DNA of 5,611 nt from Pseudomonadota bacterium (GCA_027592155.1 JAQCKY010000196.1:1-5611), one strand, 5' to 3'. Positions 1-5,611 are shown, counted from the first letter of the stretch. The notes: generated by a model from the sequence alone, not told the origin. Translations and numbers: made by a program.

Positions 1-644
1 GCCAGGACCTGAATTTCGATATGGCGGGGGTTTTGTATGTATTTTTCGACGAATACACGATCGTCACCGAAGCTGGCCTCTGCCTCTGCGGTGCTGGCCC
101 GCAACCCTTCTTCGAGTTGTGACTCCTCCATGACAAGACGCATGCCTTTGCCGCCGCCACCGGCGGATGCCTTGACCATCACCGGATAACCGATCTCCGC
201 AGCGATAATCCGAACTTGGTCCAAATCCTGAACCGGCTCGCTCGTCCCGGGAACCGTCGAAACGCCGATTTCTTCAGCCAGCTTTTTCGACTCGATCTTA
301 TCGCCCATGATCCGGATTGCATGAGGGTTGGGACCGATAAAGGCGACGCCCTCCTCCGCCAAAATCTCCGCGAACTCAGCATTTTCCGACAAAAAGCCAT
401 AACCGGGATGGACAGCATCCGCGCCTGTTTCGTCGATGGCATCCAAAATTCGGTCGATGTTGAGATAGCTGTCGAGGGCCGGCGGGGGGCCGATCAGAAT
501 GGCATCGCTGGCCATGTCCACATGGGGCGCATCCCGGTCGGCTTCCGAATAAACGGCGATGGTCCGCACGCCGAGCCTGCGCGCCGACCGTATGATACGG
601 CAGGCAATCTCGCCCCGGTTCGCGACTAAGATGGCATTGAACAT
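1..644 (-). CDS. pccA: Propionyl-CoA (acyl-CoA) carboxylase alpha subunit, biotin carboxylase N-terminal part, cut by the window edge
   Basis: This encodes the biotin carboxylase half of a biotin-dependent acyl-CoA carboxylase, which uses ATP and bicarbonate to carboxylate biotin in the cytoplasm. The 214 visible codons begin MFNAILVANRGEIACRII, the conserved start of the family. They continue with HPGYGFLSEN (residues 79-88), MGDKIESKKLA (113-123), the ATP-grasp glycine loop SAGGGGKGM (160-168), SFGDDR (191-196) and NPRHIEIQVL (205-214). K116, K158 and H208 match well-known nucleotide-site residues of E. coli AccC (K116, K159, H209). MGDKIESK, SFGDDR and NPRHIEIQVL favour the propionyl-CoA type over methylcrotonyl-CoA or plain AccC types. 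The remaining ATP-grasp, BC C-terminal and biotinyl domains lie outside the window, so substrate specificity is inferred. A TAG stop sits in frame directly before the ATG (645-647), which fixes the start. No strong Shine-Dalgarno is visible. The gene follows the DUF1194 gene after 107 bases with no convincing terminator, so read-through is possible. Confidence 0.85.
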   Translation of the reverse strand, partial: MFNAILVANRGEIACRIIRSARRLGVRTIAVYSEADRDAPHVDMASDAILIGPPPALDSYLNIDRILDAIDETGADAVHPGYGFLSENAEFAEILAEEGVAFIGPNPHAIRIMGDKIESKKLAEEIGVSTVPGTSEPVQDLDQVRIIAAEIGYPVMVKASAGGGGKGMRLVMEESQLEEGLRASTAEAEASFGDDRVFVEKYIQNPRHIEIQVL

Positions 645-751
645 CTATTGAAACACCAAGCGGTCAACCAGCCTTGTGGAAAACCAATTCTAAGCAGCCA
701 CCTGTTCTTTTCATCATGATTCGAGCGCCAATGAAAGCGCGAAACGGTGGG

Positions 752-1603
752 CTAGAACTGATCGTCGCGGAACTGGCGTCGCCGCTGCAGCCTGCGTTCC
801 CCAATATCGCAACCCGGCTCAAACAGGACGTGGTTCGATACAAGGGTCGAACGCCTGTTGGCATGATTGTCAGGGGGCATTGTCCCGGCGATTTCAAACA
901 CCAATTTTCGGCGGACAGCACGGCCAAAATCCTGAAAATCATTGGCCACGACAAAGAAGGCGCCGGGCCCGCCGATCACACAAGCAGCATAATATTTGTC
1001 CAAGTCACGGATCTGAGGCCGCCCGGACGGCTGGAGACGATCATTCACAATCGGCAACCCGTTGATCGTCACACCGGCCCGCAGGGCTTTTGCGCGGGCG
1101 TTGAGCACCAAATCACCAGAATTATTCGGGCCGTCGCCGGAGATGTCGATTGCCCGCCGAGTACCGCGATAATCATTGGCATTAAATAGCGGCAAGGCAA
1201 AATGGACAAGGTCGCTGATCGACGTCCAGGGGCCTGAGGTAATCGGCGCTTCGGAAAGCCGTCGGGCAAAATCCTGCGCGCTTGCCCGGTCCTTGATGAT
1301 CGTCCAATCGAGAATCGTCGATTGCGTTCCCTCGCCCGCCCACTCGACATAGGTCACGGCGATACGACGGAGAATTCCAGATTGAATGGCCTTTATGACC
1401 TCGGGGCTTGTGATGGCATTCACATACCCTTTTCGTTGCAGGTCGCCTTCTTCCTCATCAACGCTGCCCGAGACATCGACCGCCAAGACGAGTTCAAGAT
1501 CCACCGGAATTTTTTCAGCTTGGCCGGGAGCCGCCATGATCAAGACGGTCATACAAATCCCAAGATAGATAAATGCGCGTCGAGTTCGATTGCGGGTCAT
1601 CAT
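752..1603 (-). CDS. Secreted DUF1194 (von Willebrand factor A-like) protein
   Basis: This is a 283-residue protein with an N-terminal signal peptide: basic MMTRNRTRR, a hydrophobic stretch at residues 11-25, and probable cleavage after GQA (residue 29). It is therefore probably periplasmic. The mature part has a VWA fold signature. The MIDAS metal-site motif D-V-S-G-S lies at residues 43-47 in LVLAVDVSGSVD, a candidate MIDAS threonine is T127 in GPWTSISD, and the third acidic loop is AIDISGDGPNNSG (151-163, D153). YVEWAG (85-90) and NDFQDFGRAVRRKLVFEIAG (221-240) are, from memory, typical of DUF1194, a family of unknown function. VWA domains with an intact MIDAS usually bind a protein partner through a divalent metal; the partner is not known here. 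About 43 further residues, rich in Arg, follow the domain end. Two ATGs are adjacent; AGGA six bases upstream of the first supports the start. It lies 14 bases after the mlaA stop, so the two are probably co-transcribed. Confidence 0.88.
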   Translation of the reverse strand: MMTRNRTRRAFIYLGICMTVLIMAAPGQAEKIPVDLELVLAVDVSGSVDEEEGDLQRKGYVNAITSPEVIKAIQSGILRRIAVTYVEWAGEGTQSTILDWTIIKDRASAQDFARRLSEAPITSGPWTSISDLVHFALPLFNANDYRGTRRAIDISGDGPNNSGDLVLNARAKALRAGVTINGLPIVNDRLQPSGRPQIRDLDKYYAACVIGGPGAFFVVANDFQDFGRAVRRKLVFEIAGTMPPDNHANRRSTLVSNHVLFEPGCDIGERRLQRRRQFRDDQF

Positions 1604-1609
1604 CGTCCG

Positions 1610-1613
1610 TCCT
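1610..1613 (-). promoter_or_regulatory. Shine-Dalgarno site of the DUF1194 gene
   Basis: On the minus strand, AGGA lies six bases before the first of two adjacent ATG codons (1603 and 1600). It sits within the 14-base gap after the mlaA stop codon. It supports independent ribosome loading on the second gene of a two-gene transcript. Confidence 0.55.
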
Positions 1614-1617
1614 GCGG

Positions 1618-2778
1618 CTATCGAATATCTTCCTCAAAATCGGGGATCTTTTGTTCGTCGACTTTATTGTTTCGAATTTCGGATTCACGGCGCTGACGAT
1701 AGAGGCTTCTAAGCGCGCCGTAGAAATCAACAGACGTCTCGCGCACCCGGTCCAGGTCGTCAACAATACCGGCATATGTTACAAGGCCGTTGATGCCCGT
1801 GCGGGCATAGGCGAATTCGTCACGGTTGGTATTGGAGAGGTAATACCCCAGCGGGTCGAAAAACGGGTCGACGCCAAAGATACCTATGGCATCTCTTGGG
1901 TTCGATGGCCCGAAAATCGGCAGAACTAAATAGAAGCCCTCACCGACCCCCCAGACCGCCATGGTCTGGCCAAAATCTTCGCGGTGTTTTTCAAATCCGA
2001 GTTTTTCGGCAACATCGATAATGCCGAGAATTCCGACGGTGGAATTTATCGCGAGCCGGGCCGTCGTATCGCCGGCACGACGAAATTCACCCTGCAGAAG
2101 ATCGTTCGCCAAAACGACCGGCGAGCTAAGATTGTCCATAAAGCTGGCAATACCGGTACGGATAACCTTGGGAAAAACCGCATTATAGCCCCGTGCAATC
2201 GGGCCCAGCAGAACAATATTAAGGACTTCATTAAAGCCAAAAAAGAACCGATTCATCGACTCCAGAGGATCGTTATCGCCGGCCTCCTTCTTACCCTCGA
2301 ATAACTCCTCCACCGGGTCAGCCACCGGCAAAGATGTTGAGGGGCCCGGTGAAATCGGCTGAATTGGTTGTACCGGCAGACCCGCAGCAGTGAAGGGATG
2401 GGGCTTATTGAGCGCCCGGTCCATATTATAGAGCTTACCGGGGGTAATCGCGGGGCCGCGCAGGCCTGTATCCCGGTTGGCAGGCTGGGCCGTATCCACC
2501 TGATTGCCGGCAAAGGGATGGGGCTGGTTTAAGAACCGGTCGAACTTGTAGCCGCTCGGCGTAATTGCCGGTTTTTGAGTTGTCGACGGCGCCGGCGCAA
2601 CCGGATTGCGGGATGCCGCCGCAGCGAAGGGATGAGATTGATTTAGGAAACGGTCAAAATCATAGGATTTAGGTGCTGAAACGGCGGCCGTAGTCGCCCA
2701 CGCCAGGGCCACGAGCGCCCCCCCGAAAACCTTGGTGCCACGGTTCCATGCGCCTATATTTTTCAACAATTTCAACAT
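1618..2778 (-). CDS. mlaA: MlaA/VacJ-family phospholipid-transport protein with a repeat-bearing N-terminal extension and no lipobox
   Basis: The C-terminal part (residues about 169-362) is a clear MlaA/VacJ domain: NDPLESMNRFFFGFNEVL (169-186), DNLSSPVVLANDLLQGE (215-231), ARLAINSTVGILGIIDVA (240-257), DFGQTMAVWGVGEGFYLVLP (268-287). In E. coli MlaA is an outer-membrane lipoprotein that works with porins and MlaC/MlaFEDB to remove misplaced phospholipids from the outer leaflet. This protein has 386 residues, against about 250 for E. coli MlaA. The excess is mainly N-terminal. After a hydrophobic export signal (about residues 17-35) comes a Pro/Ala-rich region with three copies of Y-x-[FM]-D-R-x-L-N-x-x-H-P-F (39-51, 77-89, 117-129). 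There is no cysteine anywhere in the protein, so it cannot be lipidated as in E. coli. Signal peptidase I cleavage near VSA (33-35) is possible, but the following proline makes the site uncertain. A TAG in frame directly before the ATG (2779-2781) rules out an upstream start. It is followed closely by the DUF1194 gene. The family call is secure; the role of the extension is unknown. Confidence 0.92.
   Translation of the reverse strand: MLKLLKNIGAWNRGTKVFGGALVALAWATTAAVSAPKSYDFDRFLNQSHPFAAAASRNPVAPAPSTTQKPAITPSGYKFDRFLNQPHPFAGNQVDTAQPANRDTGLRGPAITPGKLYNMDRALNKPHPFTAAGLPVQPIQPISPGPSTSLPVADPVEELFEGKKEAGDNDPLESMNRFFFGFNEVLNIVLLGPIARGYNAVFPKVIRTGIASFMDNLSSPVVLANDLLQGEFRRAGDTTARLAINSTVGILGIIDVAEKLGFEKHREDFGQTMAVWGVGEGFYLVLPIFGPSNPRDAIGIFGVDPFFDPLGYYLSNTNRDEFAYARTGINGLVTYAGIVDDLDRVRETSVDFYGALRSLYRQRRESEIRNNKVDEQKIPDFEEDIR
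2392..2664 (-). repeat. Three-copy protein-coding repeat inside mlaA
   Basis: Three segments encode YDFDRFLNQSHPF (2626-2664), YKFDRFLNQPHPF (2512-2550) and YNMDRALNKPHPF (2392-2430), at spacings of 38 and 40 codons. Copies 2 and 3 are also preceded by P-A-I-T-P, so the true unit is about 38-40 residues including a Pro/Ala-rich linker. The DNA has diverged through synonymous changes while the residues Y, D, R, L, N and HPF are retained. This suggests the motif is under protein-level selection and is not a recent duplication. Confidence 0.9.
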
Positions 2779-2983
2779 CTAAAGATACAATATGGTTACG
2801 CACCGTTCAGATTAAATGTTTTAAAGGACGGAACAAGCGATTCGCCGCTCAAAATTACTACAAAGTTTTGCACCCAATAATCTTGTGACGTTGTCTCGCC
2901 CCGCCCCAAAGCACGTGGTAAGATCACCCCCATATATTCCGTCCACACTTTCCCACACTTAATTACGAAGGTCCGTTCACGAT
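2779..2983. promoter_or_regulatory. Divergent intergenic region between mlaA and the CoA-ligase operon
   Basis: These 205 bases separate two divergently read gene sets, so promoters for both must lie here or further inside the genes. I could not identify a -35/-10 pair with conventional spacing on either strand. The visible structure is a short AT-rich inverted repeat, TTAAA-TGT-TTTAA (2812-2824), near mlaA and an 8-base direct repeat (2943-2960) near the ligase. A weak purine-rich GAAGG (2967-2971), 12 bases before the ligase ATG, is the only Shine-Dalgarno candidate for that gene. Confidence 0.5.
2943..2960. repeat. CCACACTT direct repeat with a 10-base period
   Basis: CCACACTT occurs at 2943-2950 and again at 2953-2960, one DNA helical turn apart, 23 bases upstream of the ligase start. 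Direct repeats on the same face of the helix can be regulator half-sites. No regulator gene is visible in the window, so the function is only suggested. Confidence 0.4.
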
Positions 2984-4504
2984 ATGACCACAACAGTTAT
3001 CGAGGTTTTGCGCGAAGGAACGCCGTCCGATGCGGCCCTTCTCACCCCCGGCAGATCAATGTTGACCCACGGCGACCTTGTTGCCTTGGCAGAGCGGACC
3101 GTTGAAGGGCTCAACCAAAGGGGAATTGGTCGAGGCGACCGGGTCGCGATCGTGCTCCCAAACGGCCCCGAGATGGCGGCGGCGTTCCTTTCGGTCGCAA
3201 GCGGTGCGACGACCGCCCCGCTGAATCCAGGTTACCGGGAAGATGAGTTTGACTTCTATCTGTCGGACCTAAACGCGAAAGCGCTAATTGTTGAACAAGG
3301 CAGCACCTCCCCCGCGCTTGCCGTCGCGGCGGCTAAAAATATCCCGGTGCTGGAGATCAATTGGAAAGAAAGCGATCCCGCCGGCTATTTTGAATTCGTC
3401 GACGATGCGGGAACGGGTGCAGCGGTGTCCCAGGGAGGGTTTGCGGAACCCGATGACATTGCGCTGGTCTTGCACACTTCCGGCACGACCTCGCGCCCCA
3501 AGATCGTCCCCTTGAGCCAAACCAATGTCACCGCATCGGCGGCGCATATCGGCAAGAGCCTTCGTCTCGTGCCTGAAGATCGTTGCCTCAACATCATGCC
3601 TTTGTTTCATATTCATGGACTGATTGCCGCCGTTCTATCGTCGATGAAGGCGGGCGGCTCAGTATTTTGTGCGCCGGGTTTCAATGCTTTGAGCTTCTTT
3701 TCCTGGCTGGAGGAGGCAAAACCCACTTGGTACACGGCCGTTCCGACGATGCATCAAACCATCCTGGCACGGGCGGGACGCAATGAAGGCATTATCGCCG
3801 GCGCAAATCTGCGGTTCGTACGGTCCTCATCGGCCTCCCTGCCCCCGCAAGTCATGGCGGAACTCGAGGAAGTCTTTGGCTGCCCGGTGCTCGAAGCATA
3901 CGGCATGACCGAAGCCGCTCACCAGATGGCCAGTAACCCCTTACCCGATGCCCCCAGGCTTCCCGGCAGTGTCGGCATCGCCGCGGGACCGGAAGTCTCC
4001 ATTATGGATACCAATGGCGGAGAGATGGAGCGTGGTGATACCGGCGAGATCGTGATCAAAGGCCCAAATGTTTTCGCGGGTTATGAAAATAATCCTGACG
4101 CCAACGCCGAGGCATTTTATGGCGATTGGTTCCGGACCGGAGATCAAGGCGTGATGGATGCCGACGGCTACATCCGGATCACCGGCCGATTGAAGGAGAT
4201 CATAAACCGTGGTGGTGAAAAAATATCCCCGCGGGAAGTGGATGAAGTCCTGCTCGATCATCCCGCGGTTGCCCAAGTGGTGACCTTCGGCGTCACCCAC
4301 GACAAGCTCGGCGAGGATGTCGCGGCGGCCATCGTTCTCAAGGAGGGTATCGAGGCCACTGAAAAAGAGGTGCGCGAATTTGCCGCCAAGCATCTCGCCG
4401 ATTTCAAGGTTCCGCGCAAAATTGTCATTCTCGACGAAATCCCCAAGGGGGCGACCGGAAAAATGCAGCGCATCGGTCTCGCCGAAAAACTCGGATTGCA
4501 GTAG
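2984..4504 (+). CDS. AMP-forming acyl-CoA synthetase, probable oxalate--CoA ligase (AAE3/Pcs60-like)
   Basis: This is a complete 506-residue member of the ANL adenylating superfamily, which activates a carboxylate with ATP to an acyl-AMP and then transfers it to CoA. The core motifs are intact: phosphate-binding HTSGTTSRPK (164-173), YGMTE (306-310), FRTGD (383-387), GRLKEIINRGGEKI (401-414), and the C-terminal PKGATGKMQR (488-497), whose K493 is the adenylation lysine. The sequence resembles plant AAE3 and yeast Pcs60, which make oxalyl-CoA: compare MPLFHIHGL (205-213), TWYTAVPTMHQ (248-258), FVRSSSASLPP (278-288), and VLEAYGMTEAAHQMASNPLP (302-321). H209/H211, S283 and H313 align with residues that I recall as oxalate contacts in the Arabidopsis structure. 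It should be cytoplasmic; there is no signal peptide. The ATG is the only start after an in-frame TAA at 2960-2962. A 9-base gap to the next gene indicates an operon. A medium-chain or other short dicarboxylate ligase is the alternative. Confidence 0.9.
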   Translation: MTTTVIEVLREGTPSDAALLTPGRSMLTHGDLVALAERTVEGLNQRGIGRGDRVAIVLPNGPEMAAAFLSVASGATTAPLNPGYREDEFDFYLSDLNAKALIVEQGSTSPALAVAAAKNIPVLEINWKESDPAGYFEFVDDAGTGAAVSQGGFAEPDDIALVLHTSGTTSRPKIVPLSQTNVTASAAHIGKSLRLVPEDRCLNIMPLFHIHGLIAAVLSSMKAGGSVFCAPGFNALSFFSWLEEAKPTWYTAVPTMHQTILARAGRNEGIIAGANLRFVRSSSASLPPQVMAELEEVFGCPVLEAYGMTEAAHQMASNPLPDAPRLPGSVGIAAGPEVSIMDTNGGEMERGDTGEIVIKGPNVFAGYENNPDANAEAFYGDWFRTGDQGVMDADGYIRITGRLKEIINRGGEKISPREVDEVLLDHPAVAQVVTFGVTHDKLGEDVAAAIVLKEGIEATEKEVREFAAKHLADFKVPRKIVILDEIPKGATGKMQRIGLAEKLGLQ

Positions 4505-4513
4505 CGGGTTAAG

Positions 4514-5491
4514 ATGAAAATTTGCATCTACGGTGCCGGCGCGATCGGCGGTTTTCTCGGCGCGGAACTTTCTCTCGCCGGCAGCGATGTAACCTTGATT
4601 GCCAGGGGCCCCCATCTTGAGGCGATGCAAAGCAACGGGCTAACCCTCTTGCGCGACGGGGAAACCCGCGTTGCCCACCCCGCCGCATACCTCAAGCCAT
4701 CGGACGCCGGGCCGCAGGACTACGTTATTCTGACCCTAAAAGCGCATTCCGTAACGGCGATTGTCGATGATATTCAGCCGTTGCTGGGGCCCGACACCAC
4801 CATCGTTTGGGGGGTTAACGGTATTCCCTGGTGGTATTTCTATAAACTCGAAGGTGCATACCTCGACAAACGATTGCCGTTGCTCGATCCGGGCGATGCT
4901 CAATGGGATAAGATCGACCCCGACCGGATTCTCGGCTGCATCGTCTACCCCGCTGCCGAGGTGGTCGCACCCGGCGTGGTCCAACATATCGAGGGCGACC
5001 GATTTAGCTTTGGCGAGCCGGACGGACAAAAATCGGATCGAGCCCAAGCTCTGGCACAAGAATTCATTAAGGCCGGCCTCCGGTCCCCCATTAGGCCCCG
5101 AATTCGTGATGAGCTTTGGGTCAAGCTCTGGGGTAATGTGAGTTTTAATCCGATCAGTGCACTGACAGGCACAACATTGGCGGGCATGTGCACGGACCCG
5201 GCGCTCCGCAAACTCATCCGTGCCATGATGGTCGAGGCGCAAGAAGTCGCTGAAGCACTGGGCGTAAAATTTGCCATCGACGTCGACAAGCGCATCGATG
5301 GCGGGATGGCGGTTGGCGACCACAAGACATCGATGTTGCAAGATTTGGAGCGGGGTCGCCCGATGGAAATCGATGCCCTCGTTGGCGCGGTGGCGGATAT
5401 GGGTGACATGACGGGGGTCGATACCCCAAATATCGATTCTGTATTGTCTCTGGTACGCGCAAGAGCCCGGACCGCTGGGTGTTACGACTAG
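4514..5491 (+). CDS. Ketopantoate reductase (ApbA/PanE) family oxidoreductase, possibly an oxalyl-CoA reductase
   Basis: This 325-residue protein has both PanE-family domains. The N-terminal Rossmann fold opens with MKICIYGAGAIGGFLGAELS, where GAGAIGG (7-13) is the dinucleotide loop. R31, at the end of the second strand, suggests NADPH preference. Family active-site positions are present: N102 in GVNGIP, the catalytic lysine K204 in ELWVKLWGN (200-208), N208 and N212, S273 in HKTSMLQDLERG (270-281), and E285 in GRPMEID. It is longer than E. coli PanE (about 303 residues). It carries NGIPWWYFYK (102-111) where biosynthetic PanE usually has a glycine-rich NG-x-G stretch, so the substrate is probably not ketopantoate. 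It starts 9 bases after an oxalate--CoA ligase-like gene. PanE2 of Methylobacterium extorquens, also annotated as ketopantoate reductase, is reported to reduce oxalyl-CoA to glyoxylate, and the context fits the same reaction here. The start is the first possible one after the upstream gene's in-frame stop. The family is certain; the substrate is inferred. Confidence 0.9.
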   Translation: MKICIYGAGAIGGFLGAELSLAGSDVTLIARGPHLEAMQSNGLTLLRDGETRVAHPAAYLKPSDAGPQDYVILTLKAHSVTAIVDDIQPLLGPDTTIVWGVNGIPWWYFYKLEGAYLDKRLPLLDPGDAQWDKIDPDRILGCIVYPAAEVVAPGVVQHIEGDRFSFGEPDGQKSDRAQALAQEFIKAGLRSPIRPRIRDELWVKLWGNVSFNPISALTGTTLAGMCTDPALRKLIRAMMVEAQEVAEALGVKFAIDVDKRIDGGMAVGDHKTSMLQDLERGRPMEIDALVGAVADMGDMTGVDTPNIDSVLSLVRARARTAGCYD

Positions 5492-5513
5492 CGCTTGCGC
5501 AGCCGACACGCTT

Positions 5514-5518
5514 AAGGA
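5514..5518 (+). promoter_or_regulatory. Shine-Dalgarno site of the last, partial gene
   Basis: AAGGA ends six bases before the ATG at 5525. This is the best-placed ribosome binding sequence seen among the plus-strand genes, and it is the main support for a gene starting there. Confidence 0.6.
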
Positions 5519-5524
5519 ATATCG

Positions 5525-5611
5525 ATGGCCCTAACGCCCGTTAGCAACAACATCCCCCTGAAATCCATTAGTTTTCAGTATGTTACGGTAATACTTATTA
5601 TTGCCAACGTG
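5525..5611 (+). CDS. Start of a probable membrane protein, possibly rhomboid family, cut by the window edge
   Basis: Twenty-nine codons run open to the window end, starting MALTPVSNNIPLKSISFQYV and turning into a hydrophobic stretch, VTVILIIANV (20-29), that looks like the beginning of a transmembrane helix. A good AAGGA ribosome site precedes the ATG, and an in-frame TAA at 5513-5515 limits the start. The order of a short polar leader with I-P-L, then F-x-Y-V-T, then a helix with a conserved-looking N-V, resembles the N-terminus of bacterial rhomboid intramembrane serine proteases. The catalytic Ser/His region would lie beyond the edge, so this is only a suggestion. The gene begins 33 bases after the reductase stop and could belong to the same transcript. 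Confidence 0.55.
   Translation, partial: MALTPVSNNIPLKSISFQYVTVILIIANV

Noticed and set aside
216..629. 137-codon plus-strand open frame
   Set aside because: It lies antisense to the clearly conserved biotin carboxylase coding sequence and has no recognisable protein character.
721..744. Possible hairpin with GCGC arms after the DUF1194 gene
   Set aside because: The paired arms are only about four bases with an eight-base loop and no T tract follows in the reading direction, so it is not supportable as a terminator.
674..1189. 171-codon plus-strand open frame
   Set aside because: It is antisense to the DUF1194 gene, whose VWA motifs and signal peptide show the true frame; it is a GC-rich shadow.
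2812..2824. TTAAA-TGT-TTTAA inverted repeat as an operator for mlaA
   Set aside because: It is a perfect but only five-base AT-rich repeat, which is expected by chance in an AT-rich intergenic stretch; it is mentioned only as part of the region.
2912..2917. CACGTG palindrome
   Set aside because: It is a single six-base palindrome with no extension of symmetry into the flanks, and no significance can be claimed.
2883..2938. TTGTGA/TTGTCT and TATATT as a -35/-10 pair for the ligase
   Set aside because: The spacing between the candidate hexamers is far from 16-18 bases, and no alternative pair with good spacing was found.
2796..2993. 65-codon minus-strand open frame in the divergent intergenic region
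   Set aside because: It has no convincing ribosome site or family resemblance, and it overlaps the ligase start and the likely promoter zone.
3941..4630. 229-codon minus-strand open frame overlapping the ligase and reductase junction
   Set aside because: The opposite strand encodes adenylation-domain motifs A7-A10 and the start of a Rossmann fold, so this is a shadow frame.
4736..5509. 257-codon minus-strand open frame
   Set aside because: It covers the catalytic half of the reductase in antisense and shows no domain of its own.

Overview
The window looks like a chromosomal segment of a Gram-negative alphaproteobacterium, possibly Rhodospirillales-like. This rests on the moderately high GC content, a propionyl-CoA carboxylase-type biotin carboxylase close to alphaproteobacterial PccA, a periplasmic DUF1194 (von Willebrand A-like) protein of a kind common in alphaproteobacteria, and an outer-membrane MlaA/VacJ protein. 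The genus is inferred from protein character only. I see no mobile elements, RNA genes or CRISPR.

Layout: the left half is read on the minus strand. From the centre leftward it holds mlaA (1618-2778), a DUF1194 gene 14 bases after it (752-1603), and the N-terminal 214 codons of a biotin-dependent carboxylase alpha subunit, probably pccA (1-644), cut by the window edge. The right half is read on the plus strand. It holds an AMP-forming acyl-CoA synthetase of the oxalate--CoA ligase (AAE3/Pcs60) type (2984-4504), a ketopantoate-reductase-family oxidoreductase 9 bases later (4514-5491), and the first 29 codons of a probable membrane protein (from 5525), cut by the right edge. The two halves diverge from a 205-base intergenic region (2779-2983).

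How the genes may work together: the most interesting reading is that the two right-hand enzymes form a compact oxalate-assimilation pair. The ligase would make oxalyl-CoA from oxalate, ATP and CoA. The reductase, although its family name is 2-dehydropantoate 2-reductase, would reduce oxalyl-CoA to glyoxylate, as reported for PanE2 of Methylobacterium extorquens. This is inference from family resemblance and gene order. On the left, MlaA has an unusual N-terminal extension of about 167 residues with three copies of a Y-x-[FM]-D-R-x-L-N-x-x-H-P-F motif. It contains no cysteine at all, so it cannot be the usual lipoprotein. It is probably co-transcribed with the secreted DUF1194 protein, which suggests a joint envelope role.
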